Assembly: GCA_011032825.1 (NCBI GenBank)
Contig: JAADJZ010000002.1
Span: forward strand, 124,001 to 188,000
DNA: 64,000 bases
From: Massariosphaeria phaeospora
Lineage: Eukaryota; Ascomycota; Dothideomycetes; Pleosporales
Reading direction: 5' to 3'
A program made the translations under genes and the position numbers. This document shows, piece by piece, positions 31,220 through 42,537 of the stretch. Numbering within the stretch: position 1 is the first letter of the stretch; each line of letters opens with the position of its first letter. The notes beneath the pieces were generated by a model, which was given only the letters and a program-made list of their open reading frames with translations, had not been told where the DNA came from and ran no database searches.

Positions 31220-34200
31220 CTACCACTCCAGATCGTCACGCATGACGGGCTCATGAACGTGGGGTACAACGACCTGTTCGTCCCTCTCTTCTTCCAGCAC
31301 TTCGATGACTCTCTCCACGCCTCCTTTCATGCCTGCTAGCTTCGATCGTTCCTTAACGCGCGTGTAAAAGACAGGACAATCTCGACTGTCGCATTTAATT
31401 TCTTCGCCCCATGCTAAGTTGGAGCAGCTGCGGCATATCGTATCGATCTGCTGAATCCGCGTTTCCCTTTTCCAAAGGCGATCTTTGAGGACGAACAATG
31501 CTCTTGCAGGTCTTTTGAGACACTTGGTGCAGAGGGGGAGAAGGGCGTATGGGCCCAGATCAACACCAGGAAGCGCGGTTGGAAGCGGAGGTAGTCTGTA
31601 GCGGCAGACGAGGCAGGTGGAGCTTTTCATGTAGCTTTCGAGTGTCTTCTTGAGACTCGCGCCGCCGCCCGGTACCAGTTCATTTCCGTTCCCGGCGTCT
31701 GGCTTGCCGATCGGAACGGCGATGTTGCGGATGCGCTGAACCTTGGGCATCTCGTCATACCACTGTCGTACATTTGCGCCGACAAGGTTGAAGATGCGTT
31801 CTAGAGGTGGGATCAGGTTCTTTGATATGTAGTACTCAGCATCCAGTTCGATGTGGTCGTTCTGTAGCAGTGTTTCTGGGCTCACACAACGGTCAATGAG
31901 ACGCGCTCCTGGTGCACCCGTGATGACAACATATGGCACGCGTTCGCCGTATTGGGGCTCGCTCCTGGGGTCCGCAAGCATGCGTTTCGTCGCAATGAGG
32001 GCGCCAGGTGGTGGGGGACCCCGATCCGAATATGTACCCAGCTTGACTTCTTTGGCGAACAGGAAGTCTTGGATGCTGATACGCCCTGTCATGATCTTCG
32101 CACATTGACTCTGAAAGTACTTCTTCACTTGAGATAGATCGCTCGTGCGGAAAAGTATCTTCAGTGCTTTTTCTTCGATCTTTTGCTCGGCAGGGGTTCC
32201 GTCTCTTCGAACAGTTTCAATTCCCTTGGCGTCGAACTCAGGTTCCTTTTGATTGCGAGATTCATATTTGAATCCTACATAGCGCTTCTTGGCTAAAAGG
32301 ACACACGGGTGGTATACCTTCTCGAATTTGAGTTTGATAGGACGAGGATTGGCCTTTGTGACGGCTTCTGCAATCTCTTCTCCGATAGTAAAGGCTTGGT
32401 CGCGTGTGCGTCCTTTAAGGTAAACAAAGATAGAGTCTGTGTCGCCGTAAACAACCTCTGCACCCCATTTTTCCACGGAATGAATCAGAGCGATAGCTTT
32501 TTCTAGGGTCTCTCGACCCGTTTGGACGATGCTGTCCGCAATCTCGGAACATGGCATACGGCCTGAGAACGAGGCTGAGGTGTAACCGTAAGTGACATTC
32601 GCCAACAATTTGAGGGCCAACTGTCTGTTGTTGAGCAATTGCTGCAAGGTTTTATCATCTTTATCCGCTTTCATCCCGCTCTTCACCATGACGCGAGTCT
32701 CGAGTATCTCACCAAGCATTTTAGCGAGAAGCGATTTGCGCATCTCTGGCTTGACGTACATCATGCCGTTTGGTGCAATGTTGATATAGTCTTTGACGAG
32801 CTCGAGAAGTTGCGGCTCTCGCTTGAAGTCCATGAAGCCCATTTTGTTGCGACCGCGCCAACTTGCAATACGTCCGAGACAGGTGGAATAACAGTAGTTG
32901 TAAGCAATCATGACGCTCGGGTAAAGTGACTGGAAATCGAGGACGAGGAGAGGGCTGTTATAAAAGTCGCTTTGGGGCTCCATCACTAGTGGCAAACATT
33001 CCAATGCGTTCTGTTGGCCGACCTGTTTTCGACTAGGCGATACAAGAATGAAATTCTCGGGTTTTGCGATTCGAAACATGGTTGACTCGACCTTGTATTG
33101 GGAACCGCGGGAGATAACCGAAAAGAAGTCGACTCCTAAGAGGCGAGCCTGTTCGCTGGTCCTCGGGACGATCTCATTTGCTTCCAATATGTCAAGGTTA
33201 TACTGGACCCGAGAAGTGAAGTAGTCCAGTAATTTGGTCAAGTCTCGTGGTTTGGAACTCGTGTAGAATGTGGTGAGGCCTGAATGATTATAATGGGGGA
33301 TGCGCTTGTGTAGTAAATGGTAAACGACATTTTCCATGGTATATTGAAGGAGGTTCAGCTCTCCCCGCATGGCACGCCAGATATTGATCATATGACGACC
33401 TGTGACCCGTATAGTGGAGGTGTGTGTAAATCCCCACCGGTCGGCCTCTTTCCCGAATCTACCGTGGGACTGGGACTTCATTCTGGATATCTCATCGTAG
33501 AGATCGTATTCGAATTTCACCCGAGCGCGCTCTATGAGATAACCCCACGAACTGTTGTGTACTTCGTACCCAGTCAGCATGTCGGGGTCGAAATGACGAA
33601 CTATGTCCACCAAGCGGTTGATAAGTTCTAATTCGTCCTCTTCATGTTCCACCTCCACTGTAACCTGCTTCACGATGCGTTTGGCAATGCCATTCTCGTC
33701 AGACAGACAGAGTATACCGACTCGTGGACGGTCGTCATTGGCATCCTCTTCACCCTGTATGCTCCAGAAAATGCACTGTATCTCATCTTCGGCAGGATCC
33801 GGTACCAACGACCCTCGAGAATTAACATGGACTTCCAAACTCATGATACTCATATACTGGGTCTCGTGTTTGACACTGGTTGACTTCTTCTTCTGAGAAT
33901 ATTTAAAACCGTGTGGGTTCTTCTGTGTAGGTCCCTCGATCTGTGAAAGCTGTGCGGGTACTGGCTTGGGATTGGGCTTGAGCTCTAGTTGTTGCTGCTT
34001 CTCCGTGACACCAAGCACCTCTTCTTTTGCTTCCCGATGCAGCCACTTTTTGACGTCTTGAAAAGATGGAGGAGCTACCGCAAACTCCCAGTGGCGGAGA
34101 TTACATCTGTGCGATCTAAGGCGACTGATTGCATTTTGCTTAGACCGATCAACAACAATCGGGGGGTATTCCCCAACATTGGCTGATGACGTTCCTGTCG

Positions 34201-36362
34201 GGTCGAAGGGCGGTAGGTATGGTAAAGTCGTGCTTTGCATTTTGAACTCTCGACCAGCATACTCTCGGGCTCTGTCTGGTACATCTTTTTCGTCACTATA
34301 GTACGCATCCTGATAGATGACTGTAGGCAGTCCTGCATGTATCATAGTCTCTTCAACTACGTCGATAGCGGGTGGCAAATACCCATAGTAAAGCGTCGTG
34401 GCACGATGAGTCGAACACTCAGCCCACAATTTTGTCAAAGCAATAGCGTCTGTATGAGCCTTTGGGTTGCTACTAATCTCGCCTATTGGTGAGGTCTTTT
34501 GGTGGCTCCAGGGAGTGATAGGAGTGTGTTTCTGAGACCTGAGCAGGACATTCTTTGCAACGGGAGTTATCGGCGCGTCCTGGGAGTTTGAGTATCCCGA
34601 TTGGCTTAGACGTAGCACAGTCTCTGGCGCATTAGGGTTCTTCACTACAGGGAAAGCGAGTGTAGAAGCTCCTGAATGGCCTTGAGCTTTGATGCTAGTC
34701 TGAGAGGATTGACTAGGGTGAGGGAAATCATCCTGGTTACCTATCCGAAACGACATGTTGGCGTCTTCTGGTGACGGATTCGCAAGGTCCCGAAAGGAGA
34801 CCCGCTTTGGGCTGCCCTGAGAAGTAGCTAGAAGTCTTTGTCGCTTGCTCGGGTCTCTGCGCTCGAAGCTGGGGCGGCGCTTCAGTGAAGTACTTGAGTG
34901 GTCCGAATCATGTTTTTGGTCGCCGTCCTCTGATCCAACGGCCTCGTCAAAGTTGTCATTCTGGGCGTCCACTTCTTGTGCTTCTGAGATACTGAGAGGG
35001 TCCATAGAGAGTTGCTCTTCTAGCTCAAGTCCAATTTGCTCGTCCTGCTCGTCTTGCTCATCCTGGTCTTCATTTTCGAATAAAGGTACTTCCCCAATCT
35101 GAACTTGCAGAGGATCGTTCGGCGTCTTCGCGGCGGCTGTGGTATCTGTCTGGCCCACTTGGACAGCTGGACTATCCTCGTCTACGAGTTGGATCTGAAG
35201 ATTGGCAGGATAGAGATCCGCAACGCTCTCTACTGCAGTTTTGATAGCAAGTCCCCCTTCCGCTTGCTGCACAAAAGTTTCAAAGCTTGGTCGGGGTTTC
35301 TTTCGCCTCTCATCCTTGATGAGTTGATTTATCAGGTCTCGGTATTCATCCTCATGGATCCAGCCGCCTTTGTCAGTGTTCCGTGTGTCTGCTGACATGG
35401 ATACCAGAACTTCGGCCGGAAAAGGACTGCTGGAGGCGTCTGTGAGACCCATGCGTAGTTTCCGGCGCCGGATTTCATCTCTCCAGAGACCAGCCATTGC
35501 AGGGACGTATTTGTCATCTGCATTCATCTGCGTAGAGCGTTCTAGGAAGTCGTGGTGGATAGGACGGGAGGATAATTCATTCCGATTGAGAATATCTTGA
35601 ACGCAAATATCAACCTCAAGAGTACAGTGGCTTTGTCTGGGATACTGATCCGCCTCGGCAATGGACTCTTCTGGTATCGACACATCGTGCCATCTGTGGT
35701 TAGTAACATCTATCGCGTCGCTATTGGGTACTGGTGATCGGAATTGAACCTTCGAACAGTCAATGTAGGCGCATCCATACAAATTGTAATCACACATCCA
35801 TTGCAGGAGGTATTGTAGATGGCTCTCGTAGGGTTGGAAGACGTGGTTCAAGATAGCTCCTTGATACAAGAGATCGGCGAAACGCGTCATATGCAGCGGA
35901 TTCAACAGGTAGACCTTTAAGAAGAATCTGTATCCAACGTTGTAACCATAAAATGGCACCCCCTTGACGATGGATATATGTCCGACGTAGACGGATTTTC
36001 CATCGTAAGGATTACGGCGGTAGGCGGCAGCAAGGGCCTGGTCAATGGAGGCTCGAAGGCTGAGAATGTACGAATCCACTATGCCATGTCAATTGGAAGC
36101 TCGACAGCCTGGAAGAACGCGACCTACCAGCCTCCTTGTCCAGCCTGCCATTGTACTCCAAATAGAGATAGGGCAAGGCGCCGTGGATATGAGCGCATAC
36201 CTTCTGTCCAGTCTCGGTCGCGCCAAATGCTCGTATGACGGGCACACGGGGCGCGGTCTGCCGTTGTGAGGGCGCTGCACCGCGACGCAAGATAGGGTCA
36301 AGGTCCGTCGGCGTGGCCTGGTAATGGTCGATGCAATTCAGGCGGAAGCGGAACGTGTCCAT
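31220..36362 (-). CDS. REV3: DNA polymerase zeta catalytic subunit REV3
   Basis: Two exons, 36362-36128 and 36078-31220, joined in phase 1 (49-bp intron), 1697 aa. Pol zeta is the B-family polymerase that extends from mismatches and lesions in translesion synthesis, with Rev7 and the Pol31/Pol32 subunits. The N-terminal domain starts MDTFRFRLNCIDHYQ and contains the conserved GQKVCAHIHGALPYLYLEY. A long disordered acidic insertion (about 350-560) follows. The exonuclease-like domain has lost its catalytic acids, as in all REV3. Polymerase motif A is DFQSLYPSVMIAYNY (about 1125), motif B KLLANVTYGYTSASFSGR, and motif C VVYGDTDSIFV (about 1288). Two C-terminal Cys clusters are intact: CysA CLVC..CTKC (about 1567) and CysB CRSC..CDSRDC (about 1622), the second being the Fe-S site. 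It is divergent from SLU7 over 346 bp. Confidence 0.96.
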
Positions 36363-36454
36363 GAAGAGCGAAGTTGAGGGGGATGCCGCGGTAAGAGATA
36401 CTGCATGGCGTGATAAGTATGTTTTAACAGCGCGGCCGTCGCAGGGCAAGATGG

Positions 36455-36460
36455 ACGCGT
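36455..36460. promoter_or_regulatory. ACGCGT (MluI cell-cycle box-like) site
   Basis: Palindromic ACGCGT 93 bp upstream of the REV3 start. In yeasts this is the MCB core bound by MBF, which activates DNA synthesis and repair genes at G1/S. Six bases can occur by chance, so the role is inferred from position. Confidence 0.3.
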
Positions 36461-36486
36461 TCGGCGCGGGGTGGAATCAATCACGG

Positions 36487-36500
36487 CACGTGCGCACGTG
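36487..36500. promoter_or_regulatory. 14-bp palindrome with two CACGTG E-boxes
   Basis: cacgtgcgcacgtg is a perfect palindrome made of two CACGTG cores separated by CG. E-box cores are bound by bHLH factors in fungi. It lies between REV3 and SLU7, nearer to REV3. Confidence 0.4.
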
Positions 36501-36708
36501 TGGAATGCCAAGACCTGCAGCCTTACCACACTAGCATCTCCCGCCGCAACTCGCCTCCCGGGGCCAGTTCACCTGCAGCCACGACCCACATCACATCTGC
36601 TTGCCCGCTTCCACCCAGCTCCCCACTCCACACTCCACACTGCACACCCCACCGGCCCTTCCGCCCACACACAACCGACTCTTCCGCCCACCGACCCTTC
36701 CGCCCACC

Positions 36709-38127
36709 ATGCCGCCCCAACCGCGAAAACCTGACGTCTCGGCCGCCAACAAGGACCGCAACGAGTACATACCCTCCTTCATCTCCAAAAAGCCCTTCTA
36801 CGCCGTCGACGAAACCGGGGGGGAGAATGACTACCTCGAACATCAACGTCTCCAGAAGCAGGAGGCCGACTCGAAATGGTACGACCGGGGGAAGAAGGTC
36901 GGCCCGGCGGCTACCAAATTTCGCAAAGGTGCATGCGAGAACTGCGGAGCCATGACCCACAAGAAGAAAGACTGCCTAAGTCGCCCGCGCAAAGCAGGCG
37001 CCAAATGGACTGGCAAGAACATTGAAGCAGATGAGGTTGTGCAAGATGTGCAGCTCGGCTGGGATGCAAAGCGCGACCGCTGGAATGGGTACGATGCCGA
37101 GGACTTCACCCAAGTGATTGAGGAATATCAGGAGCTGGAGGCGATGAAGAAGCAAGTGAAACAAACTGCAGATGGCGATGAGAACTCAGAGGATGAGGGC
37201 GACAAATACGACGCAGAGACAGACATGGGCAGGAAACAGGCAACGTCGACCCGAAATCTGCGCTTACGAGAAGACACGGCTAAATATCTACTTAACCTGG
37301 ACTTGGAGTCTGCCAAATACGATCCCAAAACGCGCTCGATGGTGGACAGTGGAGCAACAGCAGATAATGCGGCGGCATTGGTTGCAGAAGAGGGCTTTAT
37401 GCGGGCTTCGGGAGACGCGGCCGAATTCGCAAAGGCCCAGCAGTATGCGTGGGAGACGCAAGAGCGGGGAGACAAGAACAAGATCCACCTTCAGGCCAAC
37501 CCAACCTCTGGCGAGTTCATGCGGAAGAAGGAGCTCCAGGTGGCCGAAGAGATGAAAGCTGCTAGGCAAAAGGCTTTGCAAGACAAGTACGGGGCTCAGG
37601 AGACTTTCACTGATGATACCCTTAGAAAGACTGCCGTCACCGCATCAGAACGATACGTCGAGTACGATGAACGGGGCGGCATCAAGGGAGCGCCGAAGCT
37701 CAAGGCAAAGTCCAAGTACGCGGAAGACGTCCTCACGAACAATCACAAATCAGTATGGGGCAGTTGGTGGTCAAAGTTTCAATGGGGCTACGCATGTTGT
37801 CACTCAGTGGTCAAGAACTCATACTGCACAGGCGAAGCGGGTAGGGAGGCATTCGAGGTAGCGGAGCGTCTACGGAATGCCGCGGACGTGGACGAAGTAC
37901 CAAGGGCGATTGCCTGGAAAGAAGAAGAGGCCCTTGAGGAGCATGTACCAAACGCTGTGGAGAAGGACGACAAGGCGACGCGCGAGGCGTCAAGTCGGAA
38001 GCGGACGTTGCACGAGATGAGCAGTGGTGTGACGGAGGAAGAGATGGAGGAGTACCGCCGAAAGAGACAGATGGCGAATGACCCCATGGCTGCGTACTTG
38101 AAGAGCAAGAGTGAGGCGGTACAATAG
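36709..38127 (+). CDS. SLU7: Pre-mRNA splicing factor SLU7
   Basis: Single exon of 472 aa, ATG 36709 (MPPQPRK), TAG-terminated. SLU7 acts in the second catalytic step of splicing, holding the 3' splice site with Prp18. Visible features: the N-terminal [14 protein letters not shown]; the CCHC zinc knuckle C76-x2-C79-x4-H84-x4-C89 ([14 protein letters not shown]); the conserved [45 protein letters not shown]; and the C-terminal core [21 protein letters not shown], a SLU7 hallmark. Length is typical for fungi. The frame extends upstream to 36601, but that stretch is a Pro/Thr-rich leader that family members lack. It shares its promoter with REV3. Confidence 0.95.
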   Translation: MPPQPRKPDVSAANKDRNEYIPSFISKKPFYAVDETGGENDYLEHQRLQKQEADSKWYDRGKKVGPAATKFRKGACENCGAMTHKKKDCLSRPRKAGAKWTGKNIEADEVVQDVQLGWDAKRDRWNGYDAEDFTQVIEEYQELEAMKKQVKQTADGDENSEDEGDKYDAETDMGRKQATSTRNLRLREDTAKYLLNLDLESAKYDPKTRSMVDSGATADNAAALVAEEGFMRASGDAAEFAKAQQYAWETQERGDKNKIHLQANPTSGEFMRKKELQVAEEMKAARQKALQDKYGAQETFTDDTLRKTAVTASERYVEYDERGGIKGAPKLKAKSKYAEDVLTNNHKSVWGSWWSKFQWGYACCHSVVKNSYCTGEAGREAFEVAERLRNAADVDEVPRAIAWKEEEALEEHVPNAVEKDDKATREASSRKRTLHEMSSGVTEEEMEEYRRKRQMANDPMAAYLKSKSEAVQ

Positions 38128-38674
38128 GCCCGGACTTGGCCGTCTCGATATCAGAGTTCTATTGGGGAGCATAATTGAGCCTTCTAGCATTGCGTGGCGT
38201 TGGCAAGGCACCAGCATTCCCTGCTGCCGTTCATAGTAGCCATGTAGAATGACACTGAGTTCCTGATAGTCGATGCGTTGTCCTGCATGATCGGTGTGTG
38301 AACAGAGGCCTTGGGTCAACCTTATTCGAGTATCATCCCCCCTTTACGAATGACAACTCAGAGCAGGCGACTGTACGGTGCAGCTGTGCGAGTGCGCTGG
38401 AACGCATGTCCAGCAAAAAGCAGAATAGCGTGCAGGCGCTGCTGGGTGGCGGGCTGCGTCGTCATCTCGTGAGGCCGCCAAGCTTTCATGGATGAGCTTG
38501 AGCTGCACGGAGCACTGTGAAGGCACACCCGTCTGCACCACCCGCAACCTCCCCAGGCAACTGCCATCCCCAAAACTCGAGTCCGTCCCATCTCTTACTT
38601 GCACCTTCTGCATTGTTTCTACCCGACTGCAAGCTGCCACCACTTGACTGTCTGGCAAGGCAGCAGCCGTTGAC
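38128..38674. other. Intergenic region SLU7/SLA2
   Basis: About 550 bp between co-directional genes. Overlapping short frames occur on both strands, but none carries a domain or a usable splice chain. The part just before 38675 is a C/T-rich leader. Confidence 0.35.
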
Positions 38675-41600
38675 ATGGCGCACCACGGGTCTTCGCGCAA
38701 TGTAGACATGGGAAAGTAAGTCTGCCACGCACGCCGGCCGCAATGTCCAGCGCGTCAGTCACCTCCCCTTTGCTGCCACTTGCTGAGACGGCCCGCAGAC
38801 AGGAATCCGAGCTTGCCATCAACATTCGCAAGGCGACGAGCATTGATGAGACGGCCCCCAAGCGTACGCGCGCCCCGCTCCCCACCGTATACCACCCCCG
38901 GAAGCTTACTAGGGCACAGGCAAGCATGTGCGAAGCTCCATTGTGTACACATGGGACCACAAGAGCTCGGCCTCGTTCTGGCAGGGCATGAAAGTGTACG
39001 TTCCCTCGCCCGGCGCATGCCATGCAGTGATGGTGGGCGGCTGAGCATGTCTGGCCCACCCACCTCTCTCTGCGTGCGACGAGACCGCAACTAAGTCAAT
39101 GCAGGCAGCCGATTCTCGCCGACGAAGTGCAGACGTTCAAGGCTCTAATCACTATCCATAAAGTCCTCCAGGAGGGCCATCCCATCGTTCTAAAGGAGGC
39201 ACAGGCGCACACCAACTGGCTGGAAAGCTTGACACGAGGCGTTTCGGGCGGCGAGGGCCTGCGCGGCTACGGACCACTCATTTCAGAGTACATATACTTC
39301 CTGCTGGCCAAGCTTGCCTTCCACCGGCAGCACCCGGAGTTCAATGGTGGGACAGGCGTGCCATTTTTGCCAAACGCACACTAACCACGGCCAGGCACGT
39401 TCGAGTATGAGGAATACATCAGTCTGAAATCCATCAACGACCCAAACGAGGGATACGAAACCATCTCCGACTTGATGACCCTGCAGGACCAGATAGATGC
39501 CTTCCAGAAGCTCATCTTCTCGCACTTCCGAAGCGGCGCGAACAATGAGTGCAGAATCTCTGCGCTGGTGCCGTTGGTCCAGGAGAGCTACGGGATATAC
39601 AAGTTCATAACTAGCATGTTGCGAGCTATGCATACCAGTACGCCGGCGTCAATGTGCTGTGTTCTTCTCACTGACGTTTTCTAGCACTCGGCGACGACGA
39701 GGCTCTGTCTCCTCTGCGCGGTCGCTACGACGCGCAACATTACCGTCTAGTCAAATTCTACTACGAGTGCTCTAACCTGAGATATCTCACGAGTCTCATC
39801 ACGGTGCCAAAACTACCACAAGACCCGCCGAACTTACTCTCCGAAGACGATGCACGCGCGCCGGCTCTGCCTGCGCGCCCTAAGGGAGAGGAGCCCGCAC
39901 CCGCTCCTGCCCCCGCTCGGGCGCCTTCTGTGGATCCTGAGCCCATCAATGAGTTCTGGAAGAACGACCAAAAGAGGCAGCAGGAAGAGTACGAGGCCGA
40001 ACAGCGAAGGCTCCAACAACAGTGGGAGATATCTCAGCGAGAACAACAGGAGGCAGCCCTTCGCGCACAGCAAGATTTCGAGAACCAACAGAGGCAGCAG
40101 GCCGAACAAGCCCGCTTAGCGCAAGAGCAGCTTATGCGTGAGCAATATCAGCAGCATACCCAAGGTCGTCTGGCTGAACTAGAGATGGAAAACCTCAATG
40201 CGCGTGCCCAATATGAACGCGACCAGTTAATGTTACAACAGTACGATCAGAGGATGAAGAATCTAGAGCAAGAACTGCACCAGATGCAGGGCAATTTCCA
40301 GCAGCAGATTTCTTCTCGAGATGACCAACTACGCGCTCTTCAAGAGCAATTGAATACTTGGAGGTCAAAGTACGAGTCTCTGGCCAAATTATACTCGCAG
40401 CTACGGCATGAACACTTGCAGCTTTTACAGAAGTTCAAGACCGTACAGCTCAAGGCCAACTCAGCTCAAGAGGCTATAGACGCTCGCGACAAGCTCTCGC
40501 GGGAGCTCAAGACCAAGAATTTGGAACTAGCTGATATGATCCGAGAGCGCGACCGAGCCCTCTTGGATAAAGACCGACATACTGGTGGTCATCGCGACGA
40601 ACTGGAGAAGCTCAAGCGCGAGTTGCGTTTTGCTCAGGAGAGGGCAGACAAGGCCGAACAAGGCAAGGGCTCTGAACTCTCGCTGATGCTGTCGAGGCAC
40701 AACCGAGAAATCGCCGAGCTGGAAGAAGCACTTCGAGACAAGACTCGTGCTCTCAATGACGCACAAATGAAGTTCCGCGAAGGTGACTCCGACCTCGAAC
40801 GTCAATTACGCGAGAAGGAGGAGGAACTAGAGATATTCAGGGCAGGCATGGACCAAACATTGCTTGAGTTGAACGAACTGAAGCTCAACCAAAATGCCAA
40901 CGAGGGCGTTCTTGACTCCCACCTCGACAGCTTAATCCAGAGCAGTCTGCAGAAAATCAACGACATCATTGACTCTGTGTTGCAAAGCGGGGTTGAGCGC
41001 GTTGATGAAGCACTGTATGAGTTGGATTCTTCGATGCAAGCCGGCAACCAGAACGCTTCCGGACCATTTGTCCTTTCCCAAATTGAGAAGGCATCGTCAT
41101 GCACGATGGAATTCGCAACCGCATACAACTCGTTCATTGCAGACGGTCCTAACGCTACACACTCCGAAGTTATCAAAGCAGTCAATGCATTCTCGGGCTC
41201 CATAGCAGATGTTCTCAACAATACCAAGGGTCTCACGCGATTCGCTTCGGACGACAACAAAGCAGATGCTCTCATCAACGCTGCCAGATCTTCTGCAATC
41301 TCGACGGTGAAGTTCTTCCGTAACGTCCAGTCCGTTCGGATGTACGATCTTTCCACCGACGACAAAATCAATACCGTTGTTAGCAATAACGCCGAAGTTC
41401 TTCGCCATCTTCAAAGTCTCTCCAAGTTGGCTGATGCATTCGCCCCTAAGAGCAAGATCACGAACGCACAAGGAGACCTCGGCGACTTGGTCGATAATGA
41501 GATGACGAAGGCCGCGAATGCCATCGATGCAGCAGCTGAGCGTCTCGCCAAGCTTATGAAGAAGCCACGAGATCAGTACTCGACGTACGAACTTCAAATT

Positions 41601-42239
41601 CATGACTCCATCTTAGAGGCCGCGATTGCTGTCACAAATGCGATCGCGAAACTCATAAAGGCTGCCACCGCTTCTCAGCAAGAGATTGTACGGGAAGGTC
41701 GTGGCAGTATGAGCAGAACCCAGTTCTACAAGAAGCACAATCGCTGGACTGAGGGTCTGATTAGCGCTGCCAAGGCAGTCGCCATGTCAACGAACATGCT
41801 CATCGAGACTGCCGACGGTGTCATCTCCGGTGGCAAAACTCCGGAACAGCTCATCGTCGCCTCCAACGACGTTGCCGCGTCCACTGCCCAGCTTGTTGCT
41901 GCTAGCAGAGTCAAGGCGACTTTCATGAGCAAGACTCAAGATAACTTGGAGACTGCTTCCAAGGCTGTCACCGGTGCCTGCCGCTCTCTTGTCCGGCAGG
42001 TGCAAGATATCATTGCCCAGAAGAACCGGGATGAGAATGAGGTCGTAGATTACGCCAAGCTGAGTGACCGCGAATTCAAGGTTACGCAGATGGATCAACA
42101 GGTACGTCTCCACATTGCCGTGTACTCGATGGTGTGCTAATATTTATTCTAGGTCCAAATTCTGCAACTAGAGAACTCGCTTGCCCAGGCCAGAACAAGG
42201 TTGGGCGAAATGAGGAAGCTCTCGTACCTTGAAGAGTAG
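38675..42239 (+). CDS. SLA2: Endocytic adaptor SLA2/End4 (HIP1R family)
   Basis: Seven exons: 38675-38715, 38799-38863, 38920-38995, 39105-39346, 39395-39637, 39685-42101 and 42153-42239, all phase-consistent, 1056 aa. SLA2 links clathrin-coated pits to actin and is needed for hyphal polarity and endocytosis. The N-terminal ANTH domain (about 1-270) begins with ELAINIRKATS and continues through SSIVYTWDHKSSASFWQGMK, ADEVQTFKALITIHKVLQEGHP and YYECSNLRYLTSLITVP. A Pro/Ala-rich linker (PAPAPARAPS) and a Gln/Glu-rich coiled coil (about 320-600) follow. The C-terminus is a talin-like I/LWEQ (THATCH) actin-binding module, with IHDSILEAAIAVTNAIAKLIKAA and KHNRWTEGLISAAKAVA. The very last exon (29 codons) completes the terminal helix ending MRKLSYLEE. 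The first four introns lie within the ANTH coding part. Confidence 0.95.
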
Positions 42240-42537
42240 AGCCCGCCCAGATCCACTCGGAAGAATTGTATGTGTAACCTCGCGCAGTAGATAGTTTTGC
42301 GTAGCAGTGGTATTGTTAAAAAGGGGCTTGTGTTTGATAGTTTAGTAATGCCCTGGGTTTCCTGTGGCTGTGGCCAGGGGTTATCTGCATCAATACCACT
42401 TTCTTTTGCTTCTGCAGCAGCACACTCAAACGAATATGCCATGTGATAATACCGCACATCTCTACTTACAAGCTATATACATAATGGTCCTCCTTATCAA
42501 CCCACATCGCCATCTCTAAACCTGGCCCTTTCAGAAC

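Larger units (their letters stand above)
36363..36708. promoter_or_regulatory. Shared divergent promoter REV3 / SLU7
   Basis: The 346 bp between the two start codons must serve both genes. The SLU7-proximal half is a pyrimidine (CCAC/CTCC)-rich leader. Two candidate sites, an ACGCGT box and a double E-box palindrome, are listed separately. Confidence 0.45.

Noticed and set aside
36601..36708. SLU7 start 36 codons further upstream
   Set aside because: The extra stretch is a Pro/Thr/His-rich leader unlike SLU7 N-termini; MPPQPRK at 36709 matches the family start.
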